A stretch of DNA of 64,000 nucleotides, taken from Actinophytocola algeriensis. GTDB taxonomy: Bacteria; Actinomycetota; Actinomycetes; Mycobacteriales; Pseudonocardiaceae. A program made the position numbers and the translations under genes. A model generated the notes under the pieces. The model was given only the letters and a program-made list of their open reading frames with translations, was not told the DNA's origin and did not search any database. The stretch covers positions 124,001 to 188,000 of the forward strand of contig NZ_JACHJQ010000011.1 in assembly GCF_014203735.1 (NCBI RefSeq). Direction: 5' to 3'. Shown here one piece after another: positions 1-10,866 of the stretch (within the stretch, counting starts at the first letter, position 1; each line of letters opens with the position of its first letter).

Positions 1-656
1 GTCACCGGCGTGATCTCCCGCGCCCAGAAACCGTCCTTGATGGCCTGCTCGGCGAGATTCTGCGACCGGACGCCGAACTCGTCCATCTCCTGGCGGGTCA
101 CGCCCTTCGTCAGCGCCAGGTTCTCCGCGGTCTGGCCCATCGCGATGTAGACGTCCGGGACGGTGCCGTCACCGCGCGGGTCGTGCCACTCGTCCGCGCC
201 TTTCTCGGCGGTGGCCGCGGTGCGCGCGACGGCGTCGCCGAACACCGGGTTGTGCGTGTCCGGCCAGCTGTCCGAGCTGCCCTTCGCGAACCGCGACACG
301 GTCTCCACGCCGGCGCTGATGAACACGTCACCCTCGCCCGCCTTGATCGCGTGGAACGCCATCCGCGTGGTCTGCAGGCTCGACGCGCAGTACCGCGTGA
401 CCGTGCAGCCGGGCAGGTGGTCGTAGCCGAGCAGGACCGCGAGCACGCGGCCCATGTTGAAGCCCTGTTCGCCACCTGGCAGCCCGCAGCCGAGCATCAG
501 GTCGTCGATGTCCGCCGGGTCGAGGGCCGGGACCTTGTCCAGCGCCGCGCGCACCATCTGCGCGGCCAGGTCGTCCGGCCGGATGTCGATCAGGGAACCT
601 TTCCCGGCCCGCCCGATCGGCGAACGGACCGCGGAAACGATGACGGCCTCTGGCAT
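1..656 (-). CDS. Thiolase / acetyl-CoA C-acyltransferase, N-terminal part (cut by window edge)
   Basis: The protein starts at the ATG at 656 and reads MPEAVIVSAVRSPIG, a standard thiolase N-terminus; about 218 residues are visible and the gene runs off the left edge. The nucleophilic cysteine lies in TRYCASSLQ at about residue 90, and ISAGVETVS follows as in family members. Thiolases cleave or condense acyl-CoAs in beta-oxidation or acetoacetyl-CoA metabolism. The C-terminal His and second Cys are outside the window. The gene sits next to an SGNH hydrolase as fadA3 (Rv1074c) does in mycobacteria, so a FadA3-like acyl-CoA thiolase is the best reading. The substrate chain length cannot be told. 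Confidence 0.9.
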   Translation of the reverse strand, partial: MPEAVIVSAVRSPIGRAGKGSLIDIRPDDLAAQMVRAALDKVPALDPADIDDLMLGCGLPGGEQGFNMGRVLAVLLGYDHLPGCTVTRYCASSLQTTRMAFHAIKAGEGDVFISAGVETVSRFAKGSSDSWPDTHNPVFGDAVARTAATAEKGADEWHDPRGDGTVPDVYIAMGQTAENLALTKGVTRQEMDEFGVRSQNLAEQAIKDGFWAREITPV

Positions 657-669
657 GCCAACTCCTTCG

Positions 670-1515
670 TCAGGTACCTGACGAGGAGGCTACGCGGCCT
701 GCCCCGGTGAAGCCTTGTGCTTGCCGCACAGCATCACACAACGGGGCGAGCAGGACGTTCGCCGCGAGCTCGTAGCCCGCGCCGTTGGGGTGGAAGCGGT
801 CGTCGGAGAACAGGTCGTGCGGGCGGGCGAGGAACTCCGGCGACAGCAGCGCGGCGATCGACACCGCACGCGCGCCGATCCGGTCCAGCTCGCGGCGCTG
901 CGCACGGGCCAGCGACAGCCCGTACCGGCTCGCGATCGTCCGCAGCGGCTGCGGGATCGGCACGATGATGCTCAGGTCGGGGCAGGTGCCCACGACCACC
1001 GTCGTGCCGGCCGCCATCAGCCGCTCGACCTGCCTGGCGAGCAGCGCGGCGGAGGCGCCGATGGACAGGCGCGTGGTCACGTCGTTGCCGCCGATGATCA
1101 CCAGCGCCAGGTCCGGCGGGTCGATCAGCGCGCGGTCCACCTGCGGCTCGAGCTCCGGCGTGCGGGAGCCGCTGATCGCGTGGGTCACCAGCCGCACCGG
1201 CCGCTCGAGCTCGTCGGCCAGCGCCGTGGCGAGCCGCACACCGGGGAGGCGGTCCGGCGCCTCCGCCCCGAGGCCGGCGGCCAGCGAGTCACCCAACATG
1301 GCGAATGACAGAGCGTCACCACGTGTGGGATCCAGGGGCCCGGTGCCGTCCGGCAGATAGCGCCCGTCGGCGTTCAGCGGCAGGTCCCGTGGCGCGCCGA
1401 TGATCGTCCGCGCACGCTTCGACTGGCCCGTGAGCAGGCCATACGCCGCGCCTGACAGCCCGCCGATCGAGCCGGCGGCGAAGATCAGCGCCTTGAGTGC
1501 TCGCGCTCCAGCCAT
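670..1515 (-). CDS. SGNH/GDSL-family hydrolase, N-terminally anchored
   Basis: A 281-residue protein. A hydrophobic N-terminus (ALIFAAGSIGGLSGAAYGLL, about residues 10-28) suggests a signal anchor or secretion. The GDSL block is MLGDSLAAG with nucleophile Ser at about 77, block III is GGND with Asn at about 144, and the catalytic Asp-x-x-His lies in DRFHPN at about 239-242, so all catalytic residues are present. The family hydrolyses esters of lipids or acetylated sugars; the substrate is unknown. The start is supported by GGGAGGA just upstream. It lies 13 bp upstream of the thiolase on the same strand, matching the Rv1074c/Rv1075c pair and suggesting an operon. Confidence 0.88.
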   Translation of the reverse strand: MAGARALKALIFAAGSIGGLSGAAYGLLTGQSKRARTIIGAPRDLPLNADGRYLPDGTGPLDPTRGDALSFAMLGDSLAAGLGAEAPDRLPGVRLATALADELERPVRLVTHAISGSRTPELEPQVDRALIDPPDLALVIIGGNDVTTRLSIGASAALLARQVERLMAAGTTVVVGTCPDLSIIVPIPQPLRTIASRYGLSLARAQRRELDRIGARAVSIAALLSPEFLARPHDLFSDDRFHPNGAGYELAANVLLAPLCDAVRQAQGFTGAGRVASSSGT

Positions 1516-1711
1516 CGCCGTCCTCCCATCTACCAGTGTCGCAGCCAGTGACCGCTTCTGCGATGAATATCGCTCGGTCGTTATCGAGTGTGTGCCCGGT
1601 CACTCGGGGGTAACTCGAAGAAGGCTCGATTCCGCTAGGTGAAGAGATGGGCCCGTGGTAATGCGGGCTAGGCTCGCGGGCCGGGGGGACGAGTTCTCAC
1701 GAGGAGCGCAG

Positions 1712-3097
1712 GTGGAGTACGTCGAGCATGTGACCGATCTGGTGGGCAACACGCCCCTGGTCAAACTGGGATCGCTGGCGGAGGGGGTGTCGGCGACCGT
1801 GCTCGCGAAGGTCGAGTACTTCAATCCGGGCGGCAGCGTCAAGGACCGCATCGCGCTGCGGATGATCGACGCGGCCGAGGCGTCCGGCGAGCTGAAGCCG
1901 GGCGGCACGATCGTCGAGCCGACCTCCGGCAACACGGGTGTCGGTCTCGCCATGATCGCGCAGCGCAGGGGCTACAAGTGCGTGTTCGTGTGCCCGGACA
2001 AGGTGTCCGAGGACAAGCGGAACGCGCTGAAGGCCTACGGCGCGGAGGTCGTGGTGTGCCCGACCGCGGTCGCACCGGAGCACCCCGACTCCTACTACAA
2101 CGTGTCCGACCGGCTCGTGAAGGAGATCGAGGGCGCCTGGAAGCCCGACCAGTACTCCAACCCGGAGAACCCGGAGAGCCACTACCGGCAGACCGGCCCC
2201 GAGATCTGGAAGCAGACGGCCGGGCGGATCACGCACTTCGTCGCCGGTGTCGGCACGGGCGGCACGATCTCCGGCACCGGCCGCTACCTCAAGGAGATCT
2301 CCGAGGGCCGCGTGCAGATCATCGGCGCGGACCCGGAGGGCTCGGTGTACTCCGGCGGCACCGGTCGCCCGTACCTGGTCGAGGGTGTCGGCGAGGACTT
2401 CTGGCCGACCACCTACGACCGGGACATCGCCGACGAGATCATCCCGGTCTCCGACGCCGAGTCCTTCGACGTGACCCGCCGCCTCGCCCGTGAGGAGGGC
2501 CTGCTGGTCGGCGGCTCGTGCGGGATGGCGGCCGCCGCCGCGATCCGGCTGGCGCGGCGCCTCGGCCCCGACGCCAAGGACGCCGTGGTCGTCGTGCTGC
2601 TGCCCGACGGCGGCCGCGGCTACCTGTCGAAGGTCTTCAACGACGACTGGATGGCCTCCTACGGCTTCCTGCCACCGGAGCACTCCGGCGCGACCGTGGG
2701 CGACGTGCTGCGGCGCAAGGGAATCGGTGGCGCGATGCCGGACCTGGTGCACGCGCACCCCGGGGAGACCGTGGCGGACGCGGTGGCGATCCTGCGCGAG
2801 TTCGGGGTGTCCCAGATGCCGGTCGTCAACGCGGAGCCGCCGGTGATGGCGGCCGAGGTCGTCGGCGCCGTCAACGAGCGGGACCTCCTGGAGGCGCTGT
2901 TCACCGGCAAGGCCGCGCTCGCGGACCGGCTCGACCTGCACATGTCGCCGCCGCTGCCCACCATCGGCGCAGGTGAGCAGGTCAACGCGGCCATGGACGC
3001 GCTGTCCGCGGCGGACGGTGCGCTGGTGCTGGTCGACGGCAAGCCCGCCGGGGTGGTGACCAGGCAGGACCTGCTGGGCTTCCTTGCGGGCCGCTAG
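1712..3097 (+). CDS. cbs: Cystathionine beta-synthase
   Basis: PLP enzyme joining serine and homocysteine to form cystathionine (reverse transsulfuration). The 461-residue product has the fold-type II core MEYVEHVTDLVGNTPLVKLG, the PLP lysine in GGSVKDRIA (Lys44) and the cofactor loop PTSGNTGVGLA. Two CBS domains follow at about residues 340-460, as in mycobacterial Cbs (about 464 residues). I chose GTG 1712 because GAGGAG lies 5 bp upstream and the protein begins where family members do; the frame stays open back to 1655. The neighbouring metB gives the opposite-direction transsulfuration enzyme, and the cbs-pra-metB order is the mycobacterial one. Confidence 0.93.
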   Translation: MEYVEHVTDLVGNTPLVKLGSLAEGVSATVLAKVEYFNPGGSVKDRIALRMIDAAEASGELKPGGTIVEPTSGNTGVGLAMIAQRRGYKCVFVCPDKVSEDKRNALKAYGAEVVVCPTAVAPEHPDSYYNVSDRLVKEIEGAWKPDQYSNPENPESHYRQTGPEIWKQTAGRITHFVAGVGTGGTISGTGRYLKEISEGRVQIIGADPEGSVYSGGTGRPYLVEGVGEDFWPTTYDRDIADEIIPVSDAESFDVTRRLAREEGLLVGGSCGMAAAAAIRLARRLGPDAKDAVVVVLLPDGGRGYLSKVFNDDWMASYGFLPPEHSGATVGDVLRRKGIGGAMPDLVHAHPGETVADAVAILREFGVSQMPVVNAEPPVMAAEVVGAVNERDLLEALFTGKAALADRLDLHMSPPLPTIGAGEQVNAAMDALSAADGALVLVDGKPAGVVTRQDLLGFLAGR

Positions 3098-3100
3098 CTC

Positions 3101-3154
3101 GCGGAGCGAAGAATCGTACTGAGCGCAGGTTGCGGAGCGAGGAATCGTTACTGA
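3101..3154. repeat. Short direct repeat of the GCGGAGCGA family
   Basis: Two near-identical copies of GCGGAGCGA[AG]GAATCGT[T]ACTGA lie at 3101-3122 and 3132-3154, just after the cbs stop. Related GCGGAGCxTGCGGAGCG sequences occur near 38355, 56838 and 58721, always between genes. I read it as a dispersed intergenic repeat. The rest of 3098-3271 must hold the promoter for the next gene, but I see no clear -35/-10. Confidence 0.6.
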
Positions 3155-3271
3155 ATCGTCCGTGTCATTCCGGGCGTTACAGGCAAAGCCTCGGACCATG
3201 CACTAGCGTTGGCGCCCACGCAAGTCGACATCCGGTTGATGTGAAGTTGAAGTGAAGAGGGGTTGTACCCG

Positions 3272-4567
3272 ATGAGCGCTCCGCAGCCGCCGAACCAACC
3301 GTGGCAGGGCGGCCAGCCACCGCAGCAGGGGGAGGGTGGGGAGTCGCCGGACTCCGGCCAGAACCCGGCACTGACCAACGCGGGCCCGACGCAGGCGATT
3401 CAGCCTGGCCAGCCGTTGCCGCCCCCGGGCGGCCAGACCGGCGCTGACGGTGTGGAGCGCACGCAGCACATCCAGCCCGGCCAGCCGCTGCCCGGCGACC
3501 AGGGCGACTCCGGTGCGACGCAGGTCGTGTCGCCCGGTGCGTTCGGGCAGCAGACGCAGCCGGGGCAGACCCCGGACGCGACGCAGATGGTGCCGCCGGG
3601 GTCGCTTCCTCCCCAGCAGCCGCCGTACGCCCCGCCGCCCGGTGCCGACGCGTCGCCTCCCGGTGGCTTCCCGGGGCAGCAGCCCCCGCCCGGGTACGGC
3701 CAGCAGCAGCCGCCGCAGGGGTACCCCGGGCAGCCGCAGCAGGGCTTCGGCCAGCAGTCACCGCCGCAGGGCTTCGGCCAGCAGCAGCAGGGTTTCCCCG
3801 GGCAGCCGCCCCAGCAGCAGGGCTACCCGCCGCAGGGCGGGTTCGCGCAGCAGCAGGGTCTCGGCCAGGGCCCGTCATTCGGTGGCCAGGGCTTCAACAC
3901 CCAGTTCATCGCGTGGGGCCTCGCCGGCCTGGTGGCGATCCTCGGCCTGATCTCGGCGATCATCACGCTGACCGACTTCGGTGACATCAGCGACATCTCC
4001 GACTTGCTCGAAGGCATCTCCGACGAGCAGATCAAGGCGATGGAGGAGGCGAACGACGTCACGGCGCCGTCGGTCGGTCTCCTGTGGATCGGCGCGATCG
4101 TCATGCTGATCGCGGCGGTCGGGGCCATCGGGGGCGGCGTCCTGATCTACCTGAAGCACAAGCTGGCGGCCATGGTCGTCGTGGGTGCGGCGGGCCTGCT
4201 GCTGATCGCGTCGATCCTGACGATGATCGGTGAGGGTTCCGAGGACGCCGACATCAACAGCCCGGTGTTCGGCATCATCGCCGCGATCCTGATCGGCGCG
4301 GTCGGTGCGATGGCGTTCATCCCGCAGACGAAGAGCTTCTTCACCGGTGGTCCCGGGCTGGGTGGTCCCGGTGGCGGTGGCGGCTTCGGCCCGCCGCCCG
4401 GCGGTGGCTTCGGCCAGCCGCAGCAGGGTTTCGGCCAGCCCCAGCAGGGTTTCGGTCAGCCCCCGCAGCAGGGCTTCGGTCAGCCGCCGCAGCAGGGCTA
4501 CGGACAGCAGCCGCCCCAGGGTGGTTTCGGTCAGCCGCCGCAGGGTGGGCAGCCACCGCAGTGGTGA
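3272..4567 (+). CDS. Proline/glutamine/glycine-rich multi-pass membrane protein (Pra-like)
   Basis: A 431-residue protein in three parts. The cytoplasm-type N-terminus of about 210 residues is almost entirely Pro, Gln and Gly (repeats of GFGQQ, PPQGYPGQ). A membrane core follows with about four hydrophobic segments: FIAWGLAGLVAILGLISAI, VGLLWIGAIVMLIAAVGAI, MVVVGAAGLLLIASIL and FGIIAAILIGAVGAMAFI. The tail again repeats GFGQPPQQ. Four TQxI/V motifs, at Thr40, 64, 83 and 104, are spaced through the N-terminus. The position between cbs and metB matches the mycobacterial proline-rich antigen homologue (Rv1078). Function unknown. The ATG at 3272 is chosen; a TTG at 3263 is possible but sits only 2 bp from GAAGAGG. 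Confidence 0.85.
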   Translation: MSAPQPPNQPWQGGQPPQQGEGGESPDSGQNPALTNAGPTQAIQPGQPLPPPGGQTGADGVERTQHIQPGQPLPGDQGDSGATQVVSPGAFGQQTQPGQTPDATQMVPPGSLPPQQPPYAPPPGADASPPGGFPGQQPPPGYGQQQPPQGYPGQPQQGFGQQSPPQGFGQQQQGFPGQPPQQQGYPPQGGFAQQQGLGQGPSFGGQGFNTQFIAWGLAGLVAILGLISAIITLTDFGDISDISDLLEGISDEQIKAMEEANDVTAPSVGLLWIGAIVMLIAAVGAIGGGVLIYLKHKLAAMVVVGAAGLLLIASILTMIGEGSEDADINSPVFGIIAAILIGAVGAMAFIPQTKSFFTGGPGLGGPGGGGGFGPPPGGGFGQPQQGFGQPQQGFGQPPQQGFGQPPQQGYGQQPPQGGFGQPPQGGQPPQW

Positions 4568-4589
4568 CGCGGCACTGATCATCGAATTT

Positions 4590-4617
4590 CGCCGGTCGGC
4601 CCTCGGGCCGGCCGGCG
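4590..4617 (+). terminator. Intrinsic terminator after the Pra-like gene
   Basis: Two 13-base arms (CGCCGGTCGGCCC and GGGCCGGCCGGCG, one G-U pair) around a 2-base gap, followed by TTCTGCTTT. It separates the two Pro/Gln-rich membrane protein genes. Confidence 0.75.
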
Positions 4618-4662
4618 TTCTGCTTTGATGGGGGCCTGTTATTTCGGGGAGGGAGTAACGGG

Positions 4663-5253
4663 ATGGGCTATCCGGGGTATCAGCAGCAGAACTGGCAGGG
4701 CGGTGGCTACCAGCCGCAGCCCGGCTACCAGGGGCCGGTCCCCAACCGGTCGGGGCCGGGTCTCGCGGTCACGTCCGGCATCGTCGGTCTCGGGGCGGCG
4801 GGGGTGCTGCTCACGCAGACGATCATGCTGCTGTCCGACATCCCGGACGGGGCGGACCTGCCGACGGGCTGGACCGTCATGAACATCGCGCACTTCGTGG
4901 TCGTCGGCGTCACGTTGCTCGGCGCGGTCCTGGTGTTCGCGCGGCAGGTCGCCGGTGCGTTCCTGCTCGTGTTCGGCGGGCTGCTGACGGCGGCGGCGAT
5001 CCTGCTGGACCCGATGCTCGCGGACAGCGTGTGGATGTCGATGCTCGGCGCGCTGCCCGACTTCGAACCGTCCGGCGACTACGGCAACTACTTCACGGCG
5101 ATGTTCGAGTTCGGCAACGAGCAGGCCGTGCTGCGGTTCATCGCGCTCGTGCTCGGCGTCCTGTTGCTGATCATGTCCGCGCTGCCGCCGTCACTCAACT
5201 GGCTGCGTGGCTCGAGCCGCGACAACTACAACCCGTATAACCAGGGCTGGTAG
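4663..5253 (+). CDS. Small Gln/Gly-rich four-pass membrane protein
   Basis: A 196-residue relative of the preceding protein by architecture. A short N-terminus rich in Gly, Tyr and Gln (MGYPGYQQQNWQGGGYQPQP) is followed by four hydrophobic stretches: LAVTSGIVGLGAAGVLLTQT, IAHFVVVGVTLLGAVLVFA, GAFLLVFGGLLTAAAILL and FIALVLGVLLLIMSALPP. It ends in a hydrophilic NYNPYNQGW tail. No enzymatic motif is visible. It may be a duplicate of the Pra-like gene, but the membrane cores are too different to be sure by eye. GGGGAGGGAG ends about 10 bases before the ATG. Confidence 0.78.
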   Translation: MGYPGYQQQNWQGGGYQPQPGYQGPVPNRSGPGLAVTSGIVGLGAAGVLLTQTIMLLSDIPDGADLPTGWTVMNIAHFVVVGVTLLGAVLVFARQVAGAFLLVFGGLLTAAAILLDPMLADSVWMSMLGALPDFEPSGDYGNYFTAMFEFGNEQAVLRFIALVLGVLLLIMSALPPSLNWLRGSSRDNYNPYNQGW

Positions 5254-5320
5254 GTATTCCCTCGTTCGGGCTCCAGTCCCAGATGGTGGGCGGGTGACCG
5301 GGGAACCGTAGGCTTGGGTC

Positions 5321-6478
5321 ATGGCAGAGGACACGAGTCGATGGGGATTCGAGACGCGCGCTATCCACGCTGGTCAGCGCCCTGATCCGCGGACCGGATC
5401 GGTGATCGTCCCGATCTACGCCACGTCCACGTTCGCCCAGGACGGCGTCGGTGGGCTGCGGGAGGGCGGGTACGAGTACTCGCGCACCGCGAACCCCACC
5501 CGCACCGCGCTCGAGGAGGCACTGGCCTCGCTCGAGGGCGGCAGGCACGCGCTCGCGTTCGCCTCCGGCATGGCCGCCGCCGACACGGCGCTGCGCGCCG
5601 TGACCCGTCCCGGCGACCACATCATCCTCGGCGGCGACGCCTACGGCGGCACGTTCCGCCTGCTCGACAAGGTCCTCACGCTGTGGGGTGTCGAGTACAC
5701 GAGCGTCGACCTCGCCGACATCGAGGCCACGCGCAACGCGGTCCGCCCCAACACCAAGGTCATCTGGACCGAGACGCCCACCAACCCGCTGCTGGGCATC
5801 GCCGACATCGCCGCGCTCGCGCAGGTCGCGGCAGGCGCGGGCGCGCGGCTGGTCGTCGACAACACGTTCGCGACCCCGTACCTGCAGTCGCCGCTGGGCC
5901 TCGGCGCCGACGTGGTGCTGCACTCGACCACCAAGTACCTGGGCGGCCACTCCGACGTCGTCGGCGGCGCGCTCATCACGTCCGACGACACGCTGCACGA
6001 GCAGTTCGCCTTCCTGCGCAACGCGGTCGGCGCGGTGCCCGGCCCGTTCGACGCGTTCCTGACGCTGCGCGGTGCGAAGACCCTCGCCCTGCGCATGGAG
6101 CGGCACAGCGACAACGCGGAGCGGGTCGTCGAGGCGCTGCTGGGGCACCGGAGGGTCACGAAGGTCTACTACCCGGGCCTCGCCGACCACCCTGGGCACG
6201 AGATCGCGGCGAAGCAGATGCGCCGGTTCGGCGGCATGGTGTCGTTCGAGGTCGCGGGCGGTGAGGAGGCCGCGCTGGCGGTCGCGGCCCGCACGAAGCT
6301 GTTCATCCTCGGTGAGTCGCTCGGCGGTGTCGAGTCGCTGATCGAGCACCCAGGCAAGATGACGCACGCCAGCACCGCCGGCTCCCCGCTGCAGGTGCCG
6401 GACGACCTGCTGCGCCTGTCGGTCGGCATCGAGGAGGCCACCGACCTGGTGCAGGACCTCCTGACCGCCCTCGGCTGA
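5321..6478 (+). CDS. metB: Cystathionine gamma-synthase (Cys/Met metabolism PLP enzyme)
   Basis: A 385-residue fold-type I PLP enzyme that makes cystathionine from an activated homoserine and cysteine. Family marks are FETRAIHAGQ at the start, YSRTANPTR, the PLP contact ASGMAA, VVDNTFATP, and the Schiff-base lysine in HSTTKYLGGHSD (Lys205). Length is normal. The context (cbs, pra, then metB, as in Rv1077-Rv1079) supports MetB rather than cystathionine gamma-lyase or O-acetylhomoserine sulfhydrylase. Sequence alone cannot exclude lyase activity, since the families overlap. Confidence 0.9.
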   Translation: MAEDTSRWGFETRAIHAGQRPDPRTGSVIVPIYATSTFAQDGVGGLREGGYEYSRTANPTRTALEEALASLEGGRHALAFASGMAAADTALRAVTRPGDHIILGGDAYGGTFRLLDKVLTLWGVEYTSVDLADIEATRNAVRPNTKVIWTETPTNPLLGIADIAALAQVAAGAGARLVVDNTFATPYLQSPLGLGADVVLHSTTKYLGGHSDVVGGALITSDDTLHEQFAFLRNAVGAVPGPFDAFLTLRGAKTLALRMERHSDNAERVVEALLGHRRVTKVYYPGLADHPGHEIAAKQMRRFGGMVSFEVAGGEEAALAVAARTKLFILGESLGGVESLIEHPGKMTHASTAGSPLQVPDDLLRLSVGIEEATDLVQDLLTALG

Positions 6479-6557
6479 TCGGGCACCACGGCTGTTCGAA
6501 GGCCGGGTATTCTCGATTGCAACAACAGAGCTGGGATCGCGGACGCAGGAGACGAGC

Positions 6558-6827
6558 ATGGCGGTCGGGGCACGGGTCGCGGGTGCGCTTCCGTTGGCGG
6601 GGGCGACGCTGGCCGCCGTCACGCTGGCCGGGGTCGCGGTGTTCACCGTTCAGCAGGCGGGCTGCGCCGACCCGGGCCGCTACGTCCAGCGCGACGACGG
6701 TCAGGTGGAGCTGGTCGGCAGCTGTGTCGATCCCGAGCACCTGCCGCCCGCCCCGCCCGGCCCGGACAGCGACGAGGTCGCACCCGCGCTGAACAACCTC
6801 GGCAAGAAGGTGGACCAGGCTCCGTGA
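6558..6827 (+). CDS. Small exported or membrane-anchored protein
   Basis: An 89-residue protein beginning MAVGARVAGALPLAGATLAA. One hydrophobic stretch to about residue 31 reads as an uncleaved anchor or signal peptide, and a Pro- and Asp-rich extracellular tail follows with two cysteines (QAGCADPG and VGSCVDPE) that could form a disulfide. ACGCAGGAGACGAGC precedes the ATG, giving a usable Shine-Dalgarno. A terminator follows 21 bp after the stop. No family is recognised. It is a monocistronic gene between metB and hppD. Confidence 0.72.
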   Translation: MAVGARVAGALPLAGATLAAVTLAGVAVFTVQQAGCADPGRYVQRDDGQVELVGSCVDPEHLPPAPPGPDSDEVAPALNNLGKKVDQAP

Positions 6828-6848
6828 GACGAACGGTGTGAGACGAAA

Positions 6849-6880
6849 AGTGGCGGCGACCGTTTCCGGTCGCCGCCACT
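6849..6880. terminator. Bidirectional terminator between convergent genes
   Basis: Perfect 14-bp stem AGTGGCGGCGACCG with loop TTTC, lying between the mini-protein gene (+) and hppD (-). Confidence 0.8.
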
Positions 6881-6895
6881 GTCGTCCTGCCGTCC

Positions 6896-8728
<1,833 letters not shown>

Positions 8729-9217
8729 TCAGCCGGCGTACGGGACGGCCTTGACGAGGGTCACCTTCTGGGTGGACCCGTTCGGCAGCTCGTAGGAGCG
8801 GGTCTCGCCCTCCTTGGCGCCGAGAAGAGCCTTCCCCAGGGGTGACTCCGGCGAGTACACCTCCAGCTCTCCTTCCGCACCCTCCTCGCGAGTGGCGAGC
8901 AGGAACTTCTCGTCCTCGTCGTCGCCCTCGTACCGGATGGTGAGCACCTTGCCGGGCTCGGCCAGACCGTCGTTCCGGGGCGCTTCGCCGACCTTGGCGT
9001 TGCGCAGCAGCTCCTGCAGGTGGCGGATCCGCGCCTCTTTCTGCCCCTGCTCCTCACGGGCCGCGTGGTACCCGCCGTTCTCCTTGAGGTCACCCTCTTC
9101 GCGGCTCGTGTTGATCTTCTCGGCGAGAACCGGGCGATTCGCGATCAGCTCGTCGAGCTCCTGCTTGAGCCGACCGTAGGCCTCCTGGGTCAGCCAGGTC
9201 ACCTGGGTGTCGCTCAC
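8729..9217 (-). CDS. greA: Transcription elongation factor GreA
   Basis: A 162-residue RNA polymerase secondary-channel factor that stimulates cleavage of backtracked RNA. The N-terminal coiled coil carries the conserved tip [19 protein letters not shown] with the acidic Asp/Glu pair, and the C-terminal globular domain includes [16 protein letters not shown]. The start [18 protein letters not shown] (GTG 9217, with GAGGAG upstream) matches mycobacterial GreA closely. The longer frame from 9307 is not needed. The place in the order (before DUF4307 and mca) is that of Rv1080c. Confidence 0.96.
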   Translation of the reverse strand: MSDTQVTWLTQEAYGRLKQELDELIANRPVLAEKINTSREEGDLKENGGYHAAREEQGQKEARIRHLQELLRNAKVGEAPRNDGLAEPGKVLTIRYEGDDEDEKFLLATREEGAEGELEVYSPESPLGKALLGAKEGETRSYELPNGSTQKVTLVKAVPYAG

Positions 9218-9304
9218 GGTCACCAACTCCTCATGAATACTTCCGGATCCCGGGGATTCGGGGCGGTAGTCCCGGGTGGGCGGCGGACACCCGGAATGGA
9301 AAAA

Positions 9305-9327
9305 CACGGCCCGCCAAGGGGGCCGTG
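9305..9327 (-). terminator. Intrinsic terminator between the DUF4307 gene and greA
   Basis: On the minus strand, arms CACGGCCC and GGGCCGTG are followed by TTTTT. It separates the upstream DUF4307 gene from greA, so greA should have its own promoter between 9300 and 9225. Confidence 0.72.
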
Positions 9328-9403
9328 CAGGTACGCCACAATACCACGGATGCCGCTGCAGGCTTGTCCGTTATGTCCGATTGGCCGTGGGAGTTGGTCT
9401 AGT

Positions 9404-9844
9404 TCACCCTGATGGCGGCATGTGCGTGGACAGATAGGCCGGTACCTGATAGGAGCACCCGAAAACATCGGCGGTGACCGGTTCGCCCCTGCTCGTGACA
9501 ACCGTGGAGACGGTCGTGGTGCCCGCACCAGGCGGGATGTACACCTCCTTGCGACCACCTTCGCTGCCGTCGAGCACCCGTACGCGCACGATGCACACCG
9601 CGGGCCGCCCGGGCGTGTCCCTGGTGACGTCGAACGTCATCTTCATGCGGTCGTCCGGCAGGTTCGAAAAGGTGGTGGTCTGCGTTTCGATGGCGGCGGA
9701 CCCGATGTTCTGGTAGCCGATCCAGGCCACCACGCCGCCCACGACCAGCGCGATCGCGCCGATGACCCAATAGCTCCGCTTCGAGGCGCGCCGCGGCTTC
9801 GTGCCGTAGCGGTCCTCGAGCATCGTGCTACCGGGGGCGGTCAT
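9404..9844 (-). CDS. DUF4307-type membrane-anchored protein
   Basis: A 146-residue protein with a short basic N-terminus ([15 protein letters not shown]), one transmembrane helix ([18 protein letters not shown]) and an extracytoplasmic beta-rich domain with Cys in [13 protein letters not shown] and [10 protein letters not shown]. It matches the Rv1081c position between greA and mca. Function is unknown. ATG 9844 is preferred because GGAGG lies 7 bases upstream; an in-frame start at 9886 would add a non-conserved segment. Confidence 0.82.
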   Translation of the reverse strand: MTAPGSTMLEDRYGTKPRRASKRSYWVIGAIALVVGGVVAWIGYQNIGSAAIETQTTTFSNLPDDRMKMTFDVTRDTPGRPAVCIVRVRVLDGSEGGRKEVYIPPGAGTTTVSTVVTSRGEPVTADVFGCSYQVPAYLSTHMPPSG

Positions 9845-9984
9845 CCTCAGACCTCCGCGACAAAATGTCGGTCCCGGCGGGAACAATGCACCCCGCCGGA
9901 GTGGTTCGTATGTCCGAGCCGAGTATGAGCGCCCCGCCGACGGCGGGTGACTCCGGGGGACGTTCAGGGAGGAACCGAAGGGTC

Positions 9985-10866
9985 ATGGCTGAGAAGCTGC
10001 GTCTGATGACGGTGCACGCACACCCCGACGACGAGTCGAGCAAGGGCGCCGCCACGTTGATCAAGTACGGCGTCGACGGGCACGAGGTCATGGTCGTGAC
10101 CTGCACGGGCGGTGAGCGGGGCGACATCCTCAACCCCGCCATGGAGCGGCCGGACGTGCTCGAGAACATGACCGAGTACCGGCGCAAGGAGATGGCCCGC
10201 GCGGCCGAGATCCTGGGCGTCGAGCACCGCTGGCTGGGTTTCGTCGACTCCGGGCTGCCGGAGGGCGACCCGAAGCCGCCGCTGCCGGAGGGCTGCTTCG
10301 CGCTGGTGCCGCTCGAGGAGTCCGTGCCGCCGCTGGTGAAGCTCATGCGTGAGTTCAAGCCGCACGTCGTCATCACCTACGACGAGAACGGCGGCTACCC
10401 GCACCCGGACCACATCCGCTGCCACGAGGTGTCGGTCGCGGCGTTCGACGCGGCGGGCGACCCGGACCTCCACCCGGAGGCGGGCGAGCCGTGGACGCCG
10501 CTGAAGCTGTACTACTCGCACGGCTTCTCGCGGAAGCGGATGCAGCTCCTCCACGACGCGCTGCTGGAACGCGGCATGGAGTCGCCGTACGCCGAGTGGC
10601 TGGAGAAATGGGACGAAACCCGCGGTGATGTCACCGACCGGGTGACGACGCGTGTCGAGTGTGGGGAATACTTCGAGAAGAGGGACGCCGCGCTGCTCGC
10701 CCACGCGACGCAGATCGACCCCAACAGCCGCTGGTTCTTCGTGCCGCTCGAGGTCCAGCGGGAGGTCTGGCCGTACGAGGAGTACGAGCTGGTGCGGTCC
10801 CTGGTGGACACCACGCTGCCTGAGGACGACCTGTTCTCGGGGATTACGGAGAAGGTAAGCGCATGA
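9985..10866 (+). CDS. mca: Mycothiol S-conjugate amidase
   Basis: Zinc amidase that cleaves mycothiol S-conjugates, releasing a mercapturic acid for export during detoxification. At 293 residues it starts [20 protein letters not shown] with the metal-binding AHPDDE, and the second metal/catalytic segment is [18 protein letters not shown]. The stretch [17 protein letters not shown] is typical of Mca rather than MshB. AGGGAGGA precedes ATG 9985; the frame is open upstream to 9865 without support. The last codons overlap the next gene. MshB at 48767-49609 is the paralogue making the precursor, so the organism makes mycothiol. Confidence 0.95.
   Translation: MAEKLRLMTVHAHPDDESSKGAATLIKYGVDGHEVMVVTCTGGERGDILNPAMERPDVLENMTEYRRKEMARAAEILGVEHRWLGFVDSGLPEGDPKPPLPEGCFALVPLEESVPPLVKLMREFKPHVVITYDENGGYPHPDHIRCHEVSVAAFDAAGDPDLHPEAGEPWTPLKLYYSHGFSRKRMQLLHDALLERGMESPYAEWLEKWDETRGDVTDRVTTRVECGEYFEKRDAALLAHATQIDPNSRWFFVPLEVQREVWPYEEYELVRSLVDTTLPEDDLFSGITEKVSA

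Noticed and set aside
1697-3199. Long open frame antisense to cbs, and similar long antisense frames elsewhere (for example 8698-6980, 33734-31071, 60802-59171)
   Set aside because: High-GC bias opens long shadow frames; these are Arg/His/Val-rich with no domains and lie opposite well-identified genes.
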